Below, piece by piece: positions 29,550 to 43,223 of a DNA stretch of 64,000 nucleotides. A program made the position numbers and the translations under genes. The notes under the pieces are model-generated. The model saw only the letters and a list, made by a program, of their open reading frames with translations. It made no database searches and was not told the origin of the DNA. The stretch comes from Shimia sp051201625 (GTDB lineage Bacteria; Pseudomonadota; Alphaproteobacteria; Rhodobacterales; Rhodobacteraceae). Numbering within the stretch: position 1 is the stretch's first letter; each line of letters begins with the position of its first letter. The stretch spans positions 3,162,001 to 3,226,000 of the forward strand of contig NZ_CP179203.1 of the NCBI RefSeq assembly GCF_051201625.1, in the 5' to 3' direction.

Positions 29550-31304
29550 ATGCCCAATTTCAAGTTCTCCCTGTTCAAGGCTGTGTGCGTGCTCTCAATC
29601 GGGGTATTCTCAACGGCGCAGGCTCAAAACAGCCCTGCCCTAGATTCACTGGCCTTTGAAGTCTCGCTCGAGTCTACGAGTGACATAGGCGAGCGCGTGA
29701 TTTTGGTGCAGAACGCGATCCAGACAATCGAAGCGAGTGCCACGCCTGATCTGCGCATGTACTTCGACCTCAACGATCTTTTACTCGGCCTGTACTTAGA
29801 GCAAGATCAGATTGCACAGGCTGCCGAATTGGCCGCCGGAATCGCGAATTTTCTGCTGAGCAATCCAGAGAGCTTCAACCGCGATCCCGTCCCCTATTAC
29901 AAACAATCCGGTGAGCTTTTCGCTCAATCTGAAAATATTCGACAGGCCATTCGCGCTTTCGAAAACGAAGCAAACTTTCGTTTAGAAGCCGGTCAAACCG
30001 GCGCCCCGCTTGCGCGGGTTTACGAAGATTTGGAACGCCTCGCCGAACAACGCGGCGATAGCGCGGGGGTCGAGAAAAATGCCGCCCTTCGAAAATCCGC
30101 CATCGACCCGCCAGAAAGCGAAGTCCGCGCCACACGCGACAGCGGTGAATCTGGTTTCTCGGAGGTTGAGGTGTTCTATGCAACCGATCGGGCCCGTAGT
30201 GGCAGCTCTGAACCCAACGAATTTTACGGACATGGGCGCGGAGACTTGGAATACGGAACCGTCACGGTTTCCATTCCCTCCACCCACGCGCCAGGTGCGA
30301 TTGAACAGCCATCGATTTGGCGTCTCGAATTTGGCCCAAAGCCCACCAAACACGTGATGCTTCGCGAAATCGACCCCATGGAAGTTGGTCCCTATTTTGA
30401 GAAGATGCAGGGCCAGGTTGCAAAGAGCGACCGCAAGGAAGCCTTCGTATTCGTGCACGGGTTCAACAGCCGTTTTGACGCTGCCGCGCGTCGGGCAGCG
30501 CAATTGGCCTATGACATGAACTATAGCGGTGTTCCCATTCTCTATTCATGGCCTTCGGCGGGCAAAACATTCAGCTACGTCGCCGACACAGCGGTCGTTC
30601 GGCTCAGTGGGCGGCGTTTGTTTCGCTTTCTGGAGGAGCTGAATGAAAAAAGCGGTGCGGACACAATTCACTTGGTGGCGCATTCCATGGGCAACCGTGC
30701 CCTCACCGACGCGCTCGAACTTCTGGCTTTGAGTTCTAATGCTGCCGATCAACCCGAACCGATGTTCGGACAGGTTTTCTTTGCAGCACCGGATGTGGAT
30801 GCCGACCTGTTTCGCGAGATGGTCGGTACAATTCGCCCCTTGGCCGAGCGCCTCACACTCTATGCTTCCGAAAATGACTGGGCTTTGGCGGCGTCGCGCA
30901 AACTCCACGGATCGGCCCCCCGCGCAGGGCAAGCTGGCGAGGGTATTCTTGTTGAAAATGAGTTTGATACGGTCGATATGACCAACCTTGGCGAGGACAT
31001 GTTGGCCCATACCTATTTTGCCAACGACAGTTCGGCTTTGTCAGATATCGTATCTTTACTGTGGCAGAATTCCGATCCGGAAAACCGCTGTGGACTTGAA
31101 GGCAACGGGACAGAAAGTACGACAGTTTGGAAATACCAGAAGGGCGTTTGTCTCGACAGCAAACTGGTGGCCCTGATGTCTCATCTTTGGAACTTAGAGG
31201 CGCTGACGTCGGATGACATTCGCCCTGTGGTTCAAAAATACGTCGACAACCCTGAAGAAGCCAAGCAGTTGGAAAAAAGCCTTTTGGCACTTGTGACGAA
31301 GTAA
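29550..31304 (+). CDS. Secreted alpha/beta hydrolase (DUF900-type)
   Basis: The 584-aa protein has a signal peptide (residues 1-26, ending STAQAQ), a helical repeat-like region (about 30-190), then a DUF900-type alpha/beta hydrolase: VEVFYATDRARSG, GDLEYGTVTVSIP, AFVFVHGFNSRFDAAARR (oxyanion region, about 298-315), LYSWPSAGK, and the nucleophile elbow LVAHSMGNR (Ser379). These enzymes are lipase/esterase-like. Its place opposite three exported caspase-superfamily genes suggests a common function, with the hydrolase as an effector or a processed substrate; that is inference. Six bp separate its stop from a convergent SDR remnant. Confidence 0.85.
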   Translation: MPNFKFSLFKAVCVLSIGVFSTAQAQNSPALDSLAFEVSLESTSDIGERVILVQNAIQTIEASATPDLRMYFDLNDLLLGLYLEQDQIAQAAELAAGIANFLLSNPESFNRDPVPYYKQSGELFAQSENIRQAIRAFENEANFRLEAGQTGAPLARVYEDLERLAEQRGDSAGVEKNAALRKSAIDPPESEVRATRDSGESGFSEVEVFYATDRARSGSSEPNEFYGHGRGDLEYGTVTVSIPSTHAPGAIEQPSIWRLEFGPKPTKHVMLREIDPMEVGPYFEKMQGQVAKSDRKEAFVFVHGFNSRFDAAARRAAQLAYDMNYSGVPILYSWPSAGKTFSYVADTAVVRLSGRRLFRFLEELNEKSGADTIHLVAHSMGNRALTDALELLALSSNAADQPEPMFGQVFFAAPDVDADLFREMVGTIRPLAERLTLYASENDWALAASRKLHGSAPRAGQAGEGILVENEFDTVDMTNLGEDMLAHTYFANDSSALSDIVSLLWQNSDPENRCGLEGNGTESTTVWKYQKGVCLDSKLVALMSHLWNLEALTSDDIRPVVQKYVDNPEEAKQLEKSLLALVTK

Positions 31305-31309
31305 GCCAA

Positions 31310-31495
31310 TCAATAGCCACCAGACAAGGTGACGACCTCTCCAGTCATGAATTTGCTCGCGTCCGAAGCCAGCAAAAGAACTGCGCCGATCATTTCTACC
31401 GGCGTTCCCGCACGGCCCATCCAATTGGCTTGCAATGTGTAATCCGGGTCGTCGTTCTTAAGCGCGTAGTTATGCGCTATCCCAAGAGCATATTG
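31310..31495 (-). pseudogene. SDR-family oxidoreductase, C-terminal remnant
   Basis: The minus strand encodes about 60 residues ending in a TGA at 31310-31312. They match the C-terminal part of short-chain dehydrogenases: MGRAGTPVEMIGAVLLLASD and SKFMTGEVVTLSGGY. The frame stops at the left end of the IS3-family element, and the missing part is not found beyond the element. The gene was therefore cut by the insertion and a deletion. Confidence 0.8.
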
Positions 31496-31557
31496 TGACC
31501 TCCCCCCCTAAATTAGTGCCACGAATTTTGTTAAAACTCTCTTAAGGAGGAATTGGA

Positions 31558-31845
31558 ATGGCACGAAAGAGATACAATGAAGAAGACATTCTGAGATTAC
31601 TGCGTGAGATTGAGGTTCATCTTCATGGAGGTATGGATGTTGTGAGTGCTTGCCGCACTGCGGGTATTTCTGACAAGACCTATTATGGATGGCGTAAGCG
31701 TTATGGCGGCATGGGGCGTGCGAAGTTATCTGAGTTCAAGGCATTGCAAAAAGAGAACCAGCGGCTCAAGAAGATTTTGGCAGAGCTTTAGCTGGATAAG
31801 CTGATCCTGAAAGAAAGCCTTGATTATCTAAAGCCCCGGGCCTGA
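31558..31845 (+). pseudogene. IS3-family OrfA (HTH), with premature TAG
   Basis: The 77-aa frame (MARKRYNEEDILRLLREIEV, then an HTH with SACRTAGISDKTYYGWRK and a leucine-zipper-like end) stops at TAG 31789-31791. The same frame continues with LDKLILKESLDYLKPRA to a TGA at 31843, the usual end of OrfA in this group. One base change (GAG to TAG) would explain it. A GGAGG site lies 9 nt before the ATG. Confidence 0.8.
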
Positions 31846-31853
31846 GCGCAGAG

Positions 31854-32675
31854 TTGAAGCGCCAAACCGTTATTCATGTTCGTCAAAAGCTAAGCACATC
31901 TGAACGGCGTACATGTAACGTGTTAGGCGTTGCACGCTCGACAATGACGTATCAGAGCAAAGACCGGGATGAAGATGCGCTCAGGCATGACATAATCAGA
32001 CTCGCAAAGATGTATGGGCGGTATGGGTACCGTAAGATAGCACAATTGCTCCGGATCTCGGGTTGGAAGGTAAATCACAAGAAAGTCGAACGAATTTGGC
32101 GTGAAGAGGGGTTGCAGCTGCCGGAGCGCCACAAACGCAAACGTCGGCTTTATCATAAAGATAGCTCTATCATCCGTATGCGTCCCAATGGGCCTAACCA
32201 TGTGTGGGCCGTCGATTTCGTGCATGACAAGTTGAGTAATAACCGTCCCTATAAAATGCTGACCGTAGTGGATGAATATACCCGCCAGGAACTCGCTGTT
32301 CATGTGGCACATAAAATGAGCGCTGCTGATGTCCTGGAGGCGCTGTATCCGCTCCTTATCACGCATGGGACGCCACACTATATACGTTCTGACAACGGTC
32401 CCGAGTTCACAGCTGAAGTGTTTCAAAAGTGGCTTACCAAGGTAGGTATAAAACCAATTCGTATTTACCCCGGTTCGCCATGGGAAAACGGATATAATGA
32501 GAGATTTAATGGAACGCTTAGGCGAGAGATCTTAGATGCAGAGTGGTTTGTAACGACAAAACAAGCCCAAACGGCAATCAATGCATGGCTAAAGCAGTAC
32601 AATCACATCCGCCCTCACCAAGCCCTAAACATGAGACCGCCAGTTCCAGAAACTCTATTGAAAAATGGTGCATAA
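31854..32675 (+). CDS. IS3-family transposase OrfB
   Basis: About 273 aa from a TTG; the frame is open upstream through SAEL to a CTG at 31842 that overlaps the expected OrfA end, so the true product may be an OrfAB fusion or start there. The integrase core is intact: HVWAVDFVHD (first Asp), IRSDNGPEF (second Asp) and GYNERFNGTLRREI (Glu). The C-terminal YNHIRPHQALNMRPP is typical of IS3 transposases. Confidence 0.88.
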   Translation: MKRQTVIHVRQKLSTSERRTCNVLGVARSTMTYQSKDRDEDALRHDIIRLAKMYGRYGYRKIAQLLRISGWKVNHKKVERIWREEGLQLPERHKRKRRLYHKDSSIIRMRPNGPNHVWAVDFVHDKLSNNRPYKMLTVVDEYTRQELAVHVAHKMSAADVLEALYPLLITHGTPHYIRSDNGPEFTAEVFQKWLTKVGIKPIRIYPGSPWENGYNERFNGTLRREILDAEWFVTTKQAQTAINAWLKQYNHIRPHQALNMRPPVPETLLKNGA

Positions 32676-32690
32676 TTTGGGGGCTGGACA

Positions 32691-33118
<428 letters not shown>

Positions 33119-33373
33119 CCAACTTGGTCTTACTATTCCTAACCAATCAGAGCTTCAAGTGTGTTTTGAAAAGTTTTTGCAGTTTAAGTAATATTTTTGC
33201 CGTGCACCGGATTTTGCTTACACTTTGTCATAGCATGAGTTGATTTTGACACCAATACACTGTGCACTCACATACCCAATTAATTGTTTTTGGGTATGAT
33301 TTGGCCATCTGATATATGATTGTGTTGTATATTTTTGAGTATCGGATTGAGAGATATCTAAGCGGTTTACTAG
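33119..33373. other. Spacer between tRNA-fMet and 5S rRNA
   Basis: About 250 bp of A/T-rich transcribed spacer of the rRNA operon; no gene seen. Confidence 0.5.
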
Positions 33374-33489
33374 GTTTGGCGATGACCTACTCTCCCACAC
33401 CTTAAGATGCAGTACCATCGGCGCAACGGTGCTTAACGGCCGGGTTCGGGATGGGACCGGGTGTTTCACTCGCGCTATGATCACCAAAC
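33374..33489 (-). rRNA. rrf: 5S ribosomal RNA
   Basis: About 116 nt on the minus strand. It contains the conserved CCCATCCCGAACCCGGCCG and GATGGTACTGC segments and matching ends (GGTTTGGTGA / TCGCCAAACC) that form helix I. Exact ends are estimated. Confidence 0.93.
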
Positions 33490-33644
33490 CAAGTAAACGG
33501 CTTAGTTTTTTGCCCTTATTAGTCCGGTTTACACCGGGGGCGTGTTGTCCAAGTCAGGTATATGCTCTCTCTCGCTTGTTGGCGTTTGAGTAGCACTAAC
33601 GTGTTGTAGTGTATGACTTATTTGGTACCAGTCTGTCTTTTACT

Positions 33645-36478
<2,834 letters not shown>

Positions 36479-36948
36479 GATCCAGAAAAAGAAAGACTTA
36501 CGTCAATCACGACACACTAGCTGGCAAGCAATGTGTCCTTCTTCTGAACCAAAAGTCATACATATTTCCCGCTCTTCATCCTGGAACCCACGCTGCCGAT
36601 GTCGGTCGGCCCCACGTGGAGGATAAAGAACTTTTTGCACAATCTCTCGATCGTGCGGGTTAGTGTACTTGACTTGGACAACTCTGTTCGTTTCAGCAGG
36701 CAGACACATGGGCGGTCGAGGAAACAACCACGTCATATGCTCGCTTTAGACCCCATCAATGTGGATTGCCCAAAGCACCAAACTGAGATCATCCCCTTAC
36801 TTAGGGCGATCAAACAGTGTTGATATTTGTATCTCTCTAAACGATGTCAGTTAATGTGTCCCAAAGGCTCGCGCCTAAAAAAGGACAAGTCGTCCAATCG
36901 GACGATTAAACACTGCGTGCAGTGCTTAACGATCTGATCGAAGTTTGT
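36479..36948. other. tRNA-Ala to 23S internal spacer
   Basis: About 470 bp of rRNA-operon spacer; no gene seen. Frames found here are chance frames. Confidence 0.6.
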
Positions 36949-37024
36949 TGGTGGAGCCTAGCGGGATCGAACCGCTGACCTCCTGAATGCAAATCAGGCG
37001 CTCTCCCAGCTGAGCTAAGGCCCC
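36949..37024 (-). tRNA. tRNA-Ala (TGC)
   Basis: A 76-nt cloverleaf ending CCA, starting GGGGCCTTAGCTCAG, with anticodon TGC in GATTTGCATTC. Located in the 16S-23S spacer. Confidence 0.95.
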
Positions 37025-37212
37025 AAGCGCTCTTGCATAAGCAAAACGCGTCGCCCGGCAATTAAACTCATAAGTAAAATCTGCCAAGATTGTTGGTCAC
37101 GTGGCCTGCTCCCGAGGACCGCTCCCGCAATACCGTGCAACAGCAAAGTATCCTGACGCTTTCCACTAAGAAGCGCCGCCGTTCCTGACACTCTAAAAAT
37201 AAAGTGCAAGTT

Positions 37213-37289
<77 letters not shown>

Positions 37290-37421
37290 AGACAGGCCGG
37301 CAGGCCTGATGTGTTCCTGAAGAGATATGAGGACGGCCTGGCTCGTCTGATGTAGATCGGCAAAGGTACCGATCTGTTGCTAAGTGATTGACGTGAAAGA
37401 CAAGTCTTTCAAACTACAATC

Positions 37422-38893
<1,472 letters not shown>

Positions 38894-39590
38894 AAACGCT
38901 GTTACCAGCGTGTCCTTGACGTTCGAACCTCTGCACATACTGTGTCCCGACCAGGCATGGCCGGGAACTTATCGGTCTAACCATAAGGTCAGACCTTTTT
39001 CTCTGTTTGTGACATCAGTACCAAAAGATACCGAAAGCCGACAAACAGTGAAGCTGACTATCCATCATCGGATCACACGTAATGCATCATCCTAGGTAGT
39101 TGATATATGTGCAGTTGTTTGTTCATCGAAATGAACCAAACCGCCCACATATCTCTTCAGTGTCTTCAATTGTCAAATAACGTGGAGGTCCATGACCCCC
39201 GAGACAAAATTAACCGGAAGCGCCCAATTACTCTTGGCGCAACCCGCGTCAGATACCTCAAAAATTTTCGCCTCGCTTCGCTCCCAGTCCAAAAACCTTC
39301 GCTCATCAAGACTTCCAGCAACAATTCGCGTCGCCGGTGAAGGGCGTTCTAAAGTTACTAGACCAACCCTGCAAGTGCTTTTTACACTTTTTTCAAAAAA
39401 ATTAACTAACCAGCGAATTTCCTAGCAAAACGCTGCTTATAAGTTTGATCTCGATTCAATTTACTTGAAAATATTCTCCAAAATGACTGAAAAAATCACA
39501 AGGCAAACGAATCTAGATGTGAGTCGGTCCATTTTAATGCCAAATAGGCAAAAGCATGACCAAGCTACAGCTCATCGAATGAGTCGAAGG
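38894..39590. other. Leader and promoter region of the rRNA operon
   Basis: About 700 bp between 16S and the ABC-type gene. It carries the rRNA promoter candidate at 39346-39374 and an apparent leader of about 440 nt. No protein gene is convincing here. Confidence 0.6.
39346..39374 (-). promoter_or_regulatory. Candidate rRNA operon promoter
   Basis: On the minus strand TTGCAG (39374-39369), a 17-bp spacer and TAGAAC (39351-39346) fit -35 and -10 elements, preceded by an A/T-rich stretch (TTTTTTGAAAAAAG) that could be an UP element. It points towards 16S. Confidence 0.55.
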
Positions 39591-42500
39591 CTAAGACTGT
39601 GAACCGCCTTCGGAATCGTCACTCTGCTGCGAAACTCCGACGTAGCGCGAGACAGCTTGCAAAATTCGAAATGCAGTTGAAGCGTCATGCTCCACAACTG
39701 CCATGAACTCAGTCTCACCTAAACGTAGTAATTCCAAGTCAGTCTTTGCGTACATATCCAGCGCGCGCTTTTCTTTTCGGATCAACGCAAGCTCACCCAC
39801 AAGTTTTCCCGGTCCAGCCAAAGCAACTAGGTGATGTGTGCCATCTGCCGCTTCATATCCAAGCCCAGCCTCACCCTCTAAGATCAGATAAGCGCCGTCA
39901 GAGGGATCGTCGCCCATACGAAACAGATATTCTCCAGCGCGCTCTTGATGCCACTGTGCCCCGAAAGCTAAGAGGCGTAGTTGTTTTCGAGATAAACCAG
40001 AAAACATATCTGTCGATACAAGTGCACGCATTTTCCGCCGTAAATCAGCACTCGCAGCATTATCAGTTTCCTCAAAGTCGATTGCATTACCATCTTTCAG
40101 ACGTCCATGCTCCAATTCCAGGACAATATCAAAGGCATCCGTATCTTCGAACTCCTCTTCGAGAAAAATTTGGGTTGTATCGGGCAAGAGTTTACGCAGG
40201 TTCTCAACAATTCCCTGTCGCTCCTCTTCATCATAGCTGGCGAGGCAACGATTTAAAATAAGCACATCTGGCCTCTTTATGGCTGCTCGGCTAATGGCCA
40301 GAGGCTCAGAAAAGGCGGATGGCAGTCCCGCACCAGCGATTCCGGACGGCACAGCATACAGCAATTCGGCCACTTTTTGCTTCATGCCTTTTTGATCCAG
40401 TACATCCGCCACAATATCCCTGATCGCCTCTCCACGAGGCCCAGCAGACGCCGACAGCTTGCCATATATTGCATTTTCCAGGACGCTAAGACCCGGCGCA
40501 AATTTATCTTCCTCCAAAGGCGCGAAATGTACCGCCAACCATTCAGAAAGTCTTTCGGACTGCTTGTGCCGTAAGTCTAATATTGAAGCTTTCAAATCAT
40601 CGTCGAATCCTGGCCCAATTCGCTCTGCAGAAACTTCGAACGGCAAGCCCAGCATTTGGAGCTTGTCGTCCCGTGCCATCGCTCCGATACCAACCTCACG
40701 ACTTTTTTCAACCAAGGCAACTTTCTGAATAAAATCATCAGGGTTCAGACCTAATTGACGAAACAACGGGTGATCAGTTCCGTCGACGCCAAAAGTTTGG
40801 TTGAGCATCTCAATAACCTCCTGCGACATACGCAGGATGCCCTCTTCAAGGCCAACTTCATCTAGCAAGTCAAGAAAATCACTTACAACGTTTTGCGCGG
40901 GCTCATCTCCAGGTTCTCGCGGGGTTGCAAAAAACAAATTTGCCGCAACAGGAAGTGCTGGATTATACAGCGCAGGATCAAACCGATAATAAGCCTTTTC
41001 GAGCCCAGCATTTATCAGCTTTTGTTCAATCTCTGGGCGCATTGTCACAAGCGCCTCAGCCAAATCGGCATGCTCGGCTATCCTAAATGTTTGATCCAAA
41101 CCCCGACGGAACAGGGCTTGGCCTGCGCCAGTGGCTTCCATTAGATCAAGCCACCAAGCATGAACATCATCTTCAGTATCCATATTGGCTAGAAGGGGGT
41201 CGACCCAATCAGATAAAAACCTATCGGGACTGTTGCCGGTTCGCTCGGTCTCGTATGCACGCCTTTTTGCTTCCACCTCTCCAAGTGGGTCCACAACATC
41301 AGACATCGGCTGGCGCTTCAACGGCATCAAAATGTTGTGCCCAAACGTGCCTTCGAATACGTAGGGCGAGGGATCAGCATACCCAACACGTGTTGCGATC
41401 ACGCGTTGGGGCAAAGCAGATAGTTCGACATCGCCAATTTCAATTTTGCCAGCTACTGGCAATATTTCTCGGGTTAAAAGTTCCGCTACAGCACGACGTT
41501 CTTCGGCATCCTGGGAGCTTAAAGCCACAATTGATCCCTGCGGCAAAGTTACATTAAGGTTCTCAAGTACTGTTCCTCCGTCGTGATCTCGCACAAACAC
41601 GTCCTGCAGCTTTATATCTCCAGTCAACCGAGGGACCGCATCAGGTTCCTCTTCGATCAAACGATTGTCAATCATACCGGACGGAGTGAACCGCTCAACG
41701 ATCATTGTCCAGCGTAGAGACAGGTCCTGCGCACGGTTGTAGTAGTTCAGCAGTTCTTTCCATGGGGATGATAAATCTTTGTAAGCAGCCAAGGCTGCAA
41801 CAAGTGCCCCGAGTGAAACTTGGCCTCGGATCACGAGTATCCCGCCGATGAGATAAAAGAAGAATGGCGTCAATTGCGTTATGAAGTTGTTCAAAAACTT
41901 CATAAAGAATTTTTTCTTGTATATTGTTAAACGGATTAGAAACAGCGTGCCGAGGCGCTGTGTGATCCGAGACAGCCGATAACGCCAACCACCATTGACC
42001 CGCAATTCAGGAGCACCAGTTGCGGTTTCACCAATTTCCGCAGCAAGTTGCCTAACTTCCTGAATACGATCCTTATTATGAAGGTTGATCTGTCGCTGCA
42101 GCTTGGGGATTAGCCACGCCTGTAGCGGAATAAGTGCAACAGCAGCCAACCCAAACCATAAGCTTTGTAAAAATAGGAAGCTGAGGATAGTAATCATCTG
42201 ACCAGCCTGCATAACCGGATCGCTGATCGCATCCCCCATCATGCCACCCATGGGCTCGGCTTCACCAGTTATCATTGCAACCAGTTCACCTTGTGACGTG
42301 CGGCGCAAATAAGGCTGTGGAAAACGAGTGATCCGAGTAATCAACATATACCGAAAACGACGTAACATTCGCTCAGAAAGGATGCCCTTCATCGTATTGA
42401 TGCGCATCTTCATCAAACCGTGCCCCAACACCGCGATCAAAAATAGCATCGAGAGCGATATCAGGAACATTTCCTGAGACATCTCAAAATTCAACACATC

Positions 42501-42608
42501 GACGAAACTTTGCTCCGCCTCGATAGCGTCATTGATTATTCGCTTTGGTAATTCAAGCGTCAAAAACTGCAAAGGAAATAGACAAGCCGTTAGGGCCAAA
42601 AGCACCAT
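39591..42608 (-). CDS. ABC-transporter-like protein with degenerate ATPase and C-terminal cyclic-nucleotide-binding domain
   Basis: From the first ATG the protein is 1005 aa. It has an N-terminal ABC exporter membrane domain (about 1-290, QGELVAMITGEAEPMGGMMG), an ABC-like domain split by a long insert, and a C-terminal cNMP-binding domain (RAGEYLFRMGDDPSDGAYL). The ATPase motifs are poor: the Walker A place reads ALSSQDAEERRAVAELL without GxxGxGKS/T, the signature place lacks LSGGQ, and Walker B reads VLILNRCLASYD instead of LILDE. It is probably not a normal ATPase. Upstream of the ATG, 17 more codons (starting at 42659 with ATA, then ERTLFSFIWKYSKPDQ) look like the true N-terminus, preceded by GGGAG at 8 nt. 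The real start may be this ATA, or the start codon is mutated. Confidence 0.82.
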   Translation of the reverse strand: MVLLALTACLFPLQFLTLELPKRIINDAIEAEQSFVDVLNFEMSQEMFLISLSMLFLIAVLGHGLMKMRINTMKGILSERMLRRFRYMLITRITRFPQPYLRRTSQGELVAMITGEAEPMGGMMGDAISDPVMQAGQMITILSFLFLQSLWFGLAAVALIPLQAWLIPKLQRQINLHNKDRIQEVRQLAAEIGETATGAPELRVNGGWRYRLSRITQRLGTLFLIRLTIYKKKFFMKFLNNFITQLTPFFFYLIGGILVIRGQVSLGALVAALAAYKDLSSPWKELLNYYNRAQDLSLRWTMIVERFTPSGMIDNRLIEEEPDAVPRLTGDIKLQDVFVRDHDGGTVLENLNVTLPQGSIVALSSQDAEERRAVAELLTREILPVAGKIEIGDVELSALPQRVIATRVGYADPSPYVFEGTFGHNILMPLKRQPMSDVVDPLGEVEAKRRAYETERTGNSPDRFLSDWVDPLLANMDTEDDVHAWWLDLMEATGAGQALFRRGLDQTFRIAEHADLAEALVTMRPEIEQKLINAGLEKAYYRFDPALYNPALPVAANLFFATPREPGDEPAQNVVSDFLDLLDEVGLEEGILRMSQEVIEMLNQTFGVDGTDHPLFRQLGLNPDDFIQKVALVEKSREVGIGAMARDDKLQMLGLPFEVSAERIGPGFDDDLKASILDLRHKQSERLSEWLAVHFAPLEEDKFAPGLSVLENAIYGKLSASAGPRGEAIRDIVADVLDQKGMKQKVAELLYAVPSGIAGAGLPSAFSEPLAISRAAIKRPDVLILNRCLASYDEEERQGIVENLRKLLPDTTQIFLEEEFEDTDAFDIVLELEHGRLKDGNAIDFEETDNAASADLRRKMRALVSTDMFSGLSRKQLRLLAFGAQWHQERAGEYLFRMGDDPSDGAYLILEGEAGLGYEAADGTHHLVALAGPGKLVGELALIRKEKRALDMYAKTDLELLRLGETEFMAVVEHDASTAFRILQAVSRYVGVSQQSDDSEGGSQS

Positions 42609-42839
42609 CTGGTCTGGTTTAGAATATTTCCATATGAAAGAAAATAGTGTCCGCTCTATATCCGTTTCTCCCGCACCGCCACTTATCTAGACTGCGTCTG
42701 AGACGCTATGCGGTGAATGCTAGATGTGTATTACCACTCCATTCAAACTATTTCTTGACGCTATTGGCAACAGGCATTTGCGAAAAGGGGTTTCTATCGC
42801 TAAGATTGTGGTAATAGAAAACAAAAAAAGCTTCGGCCT

Positions 42840-43223
42840 ATGGAAAAATACTCCACAATTTTGCTGCTATTTGTGGCGCTACAGATAAAACACTTAGCAG
42901 GCGATTTCTTTCTTCAAAATTCCAAAATGATTGTTGGGCGTGAACGGTATTGGCACATGGGTCGGGCGTTGCATTCAGGTGTGCATGTTTTGTTAACCGC
43001 CATATCATTCGCGCTTTTTGCAACTTCACCAATTCTTATCTTGTGGATTATCGTTGTCGAATTTATTGTTCACTTCAATATCGACTGGGGTAAAGCGCGC
43101 TATTCCGTTGAAAAGAAACTAACGCCTGATCAACCATTGTTTTGGTATGCTATGGGCACTGATCAGACCTTGCACCAGTTAACATATATTTTGATGGTTT
43201 GGGCTTGGTTGATTTTTAGCTAA
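42840..43223 (+). CDS. DUF3307 family membrane protein
   Basis: The 127-aa protein has three to four hydrophobic segments and the family's pattern: QIKHLAGDFFLQN near the N-terminus, ALHSGVHVLLTA, and DQTLHQLTYILMVW at the C-terminus. The conserved His/Asp residues in membrane segments suggest ion or metal handling, but the function of the family is not established. Its last 8 bp overlap the 3' end of the convergent MaoC-like gene. Confidence 0.82.
   Translation: MEKYSTILLLFVALQIKHLAGDFFLQNSKMIVGRERYWHMGRALHSGVHVLLTAISFALFATSPILILWIIVVEFIVHFNIDWGKARYSVEKKLTPDQPLFWYAMGTDQTLHQLTYILMVWAWLIFS

Larger units (their letters stand above)
31496..32690 (+). mobile_element. IS3-family insertion sequence, about 1.2 kb
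   Basis: The element begins TGACCTCCCCCC (31496) and ends GGGGGCTGGACA (32690). The ends are imperfect inverted repeats that also share an AAATTA-like segment. It encodes orfA and a DDE transposase orfB in the IS3 arrangement. Flanking bases (TATTG before, CTCC after) show no target duplication, so the copy has probably taken part in a deletion or rearrangement. orfA has a premature stop. Confidence 0.85.
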
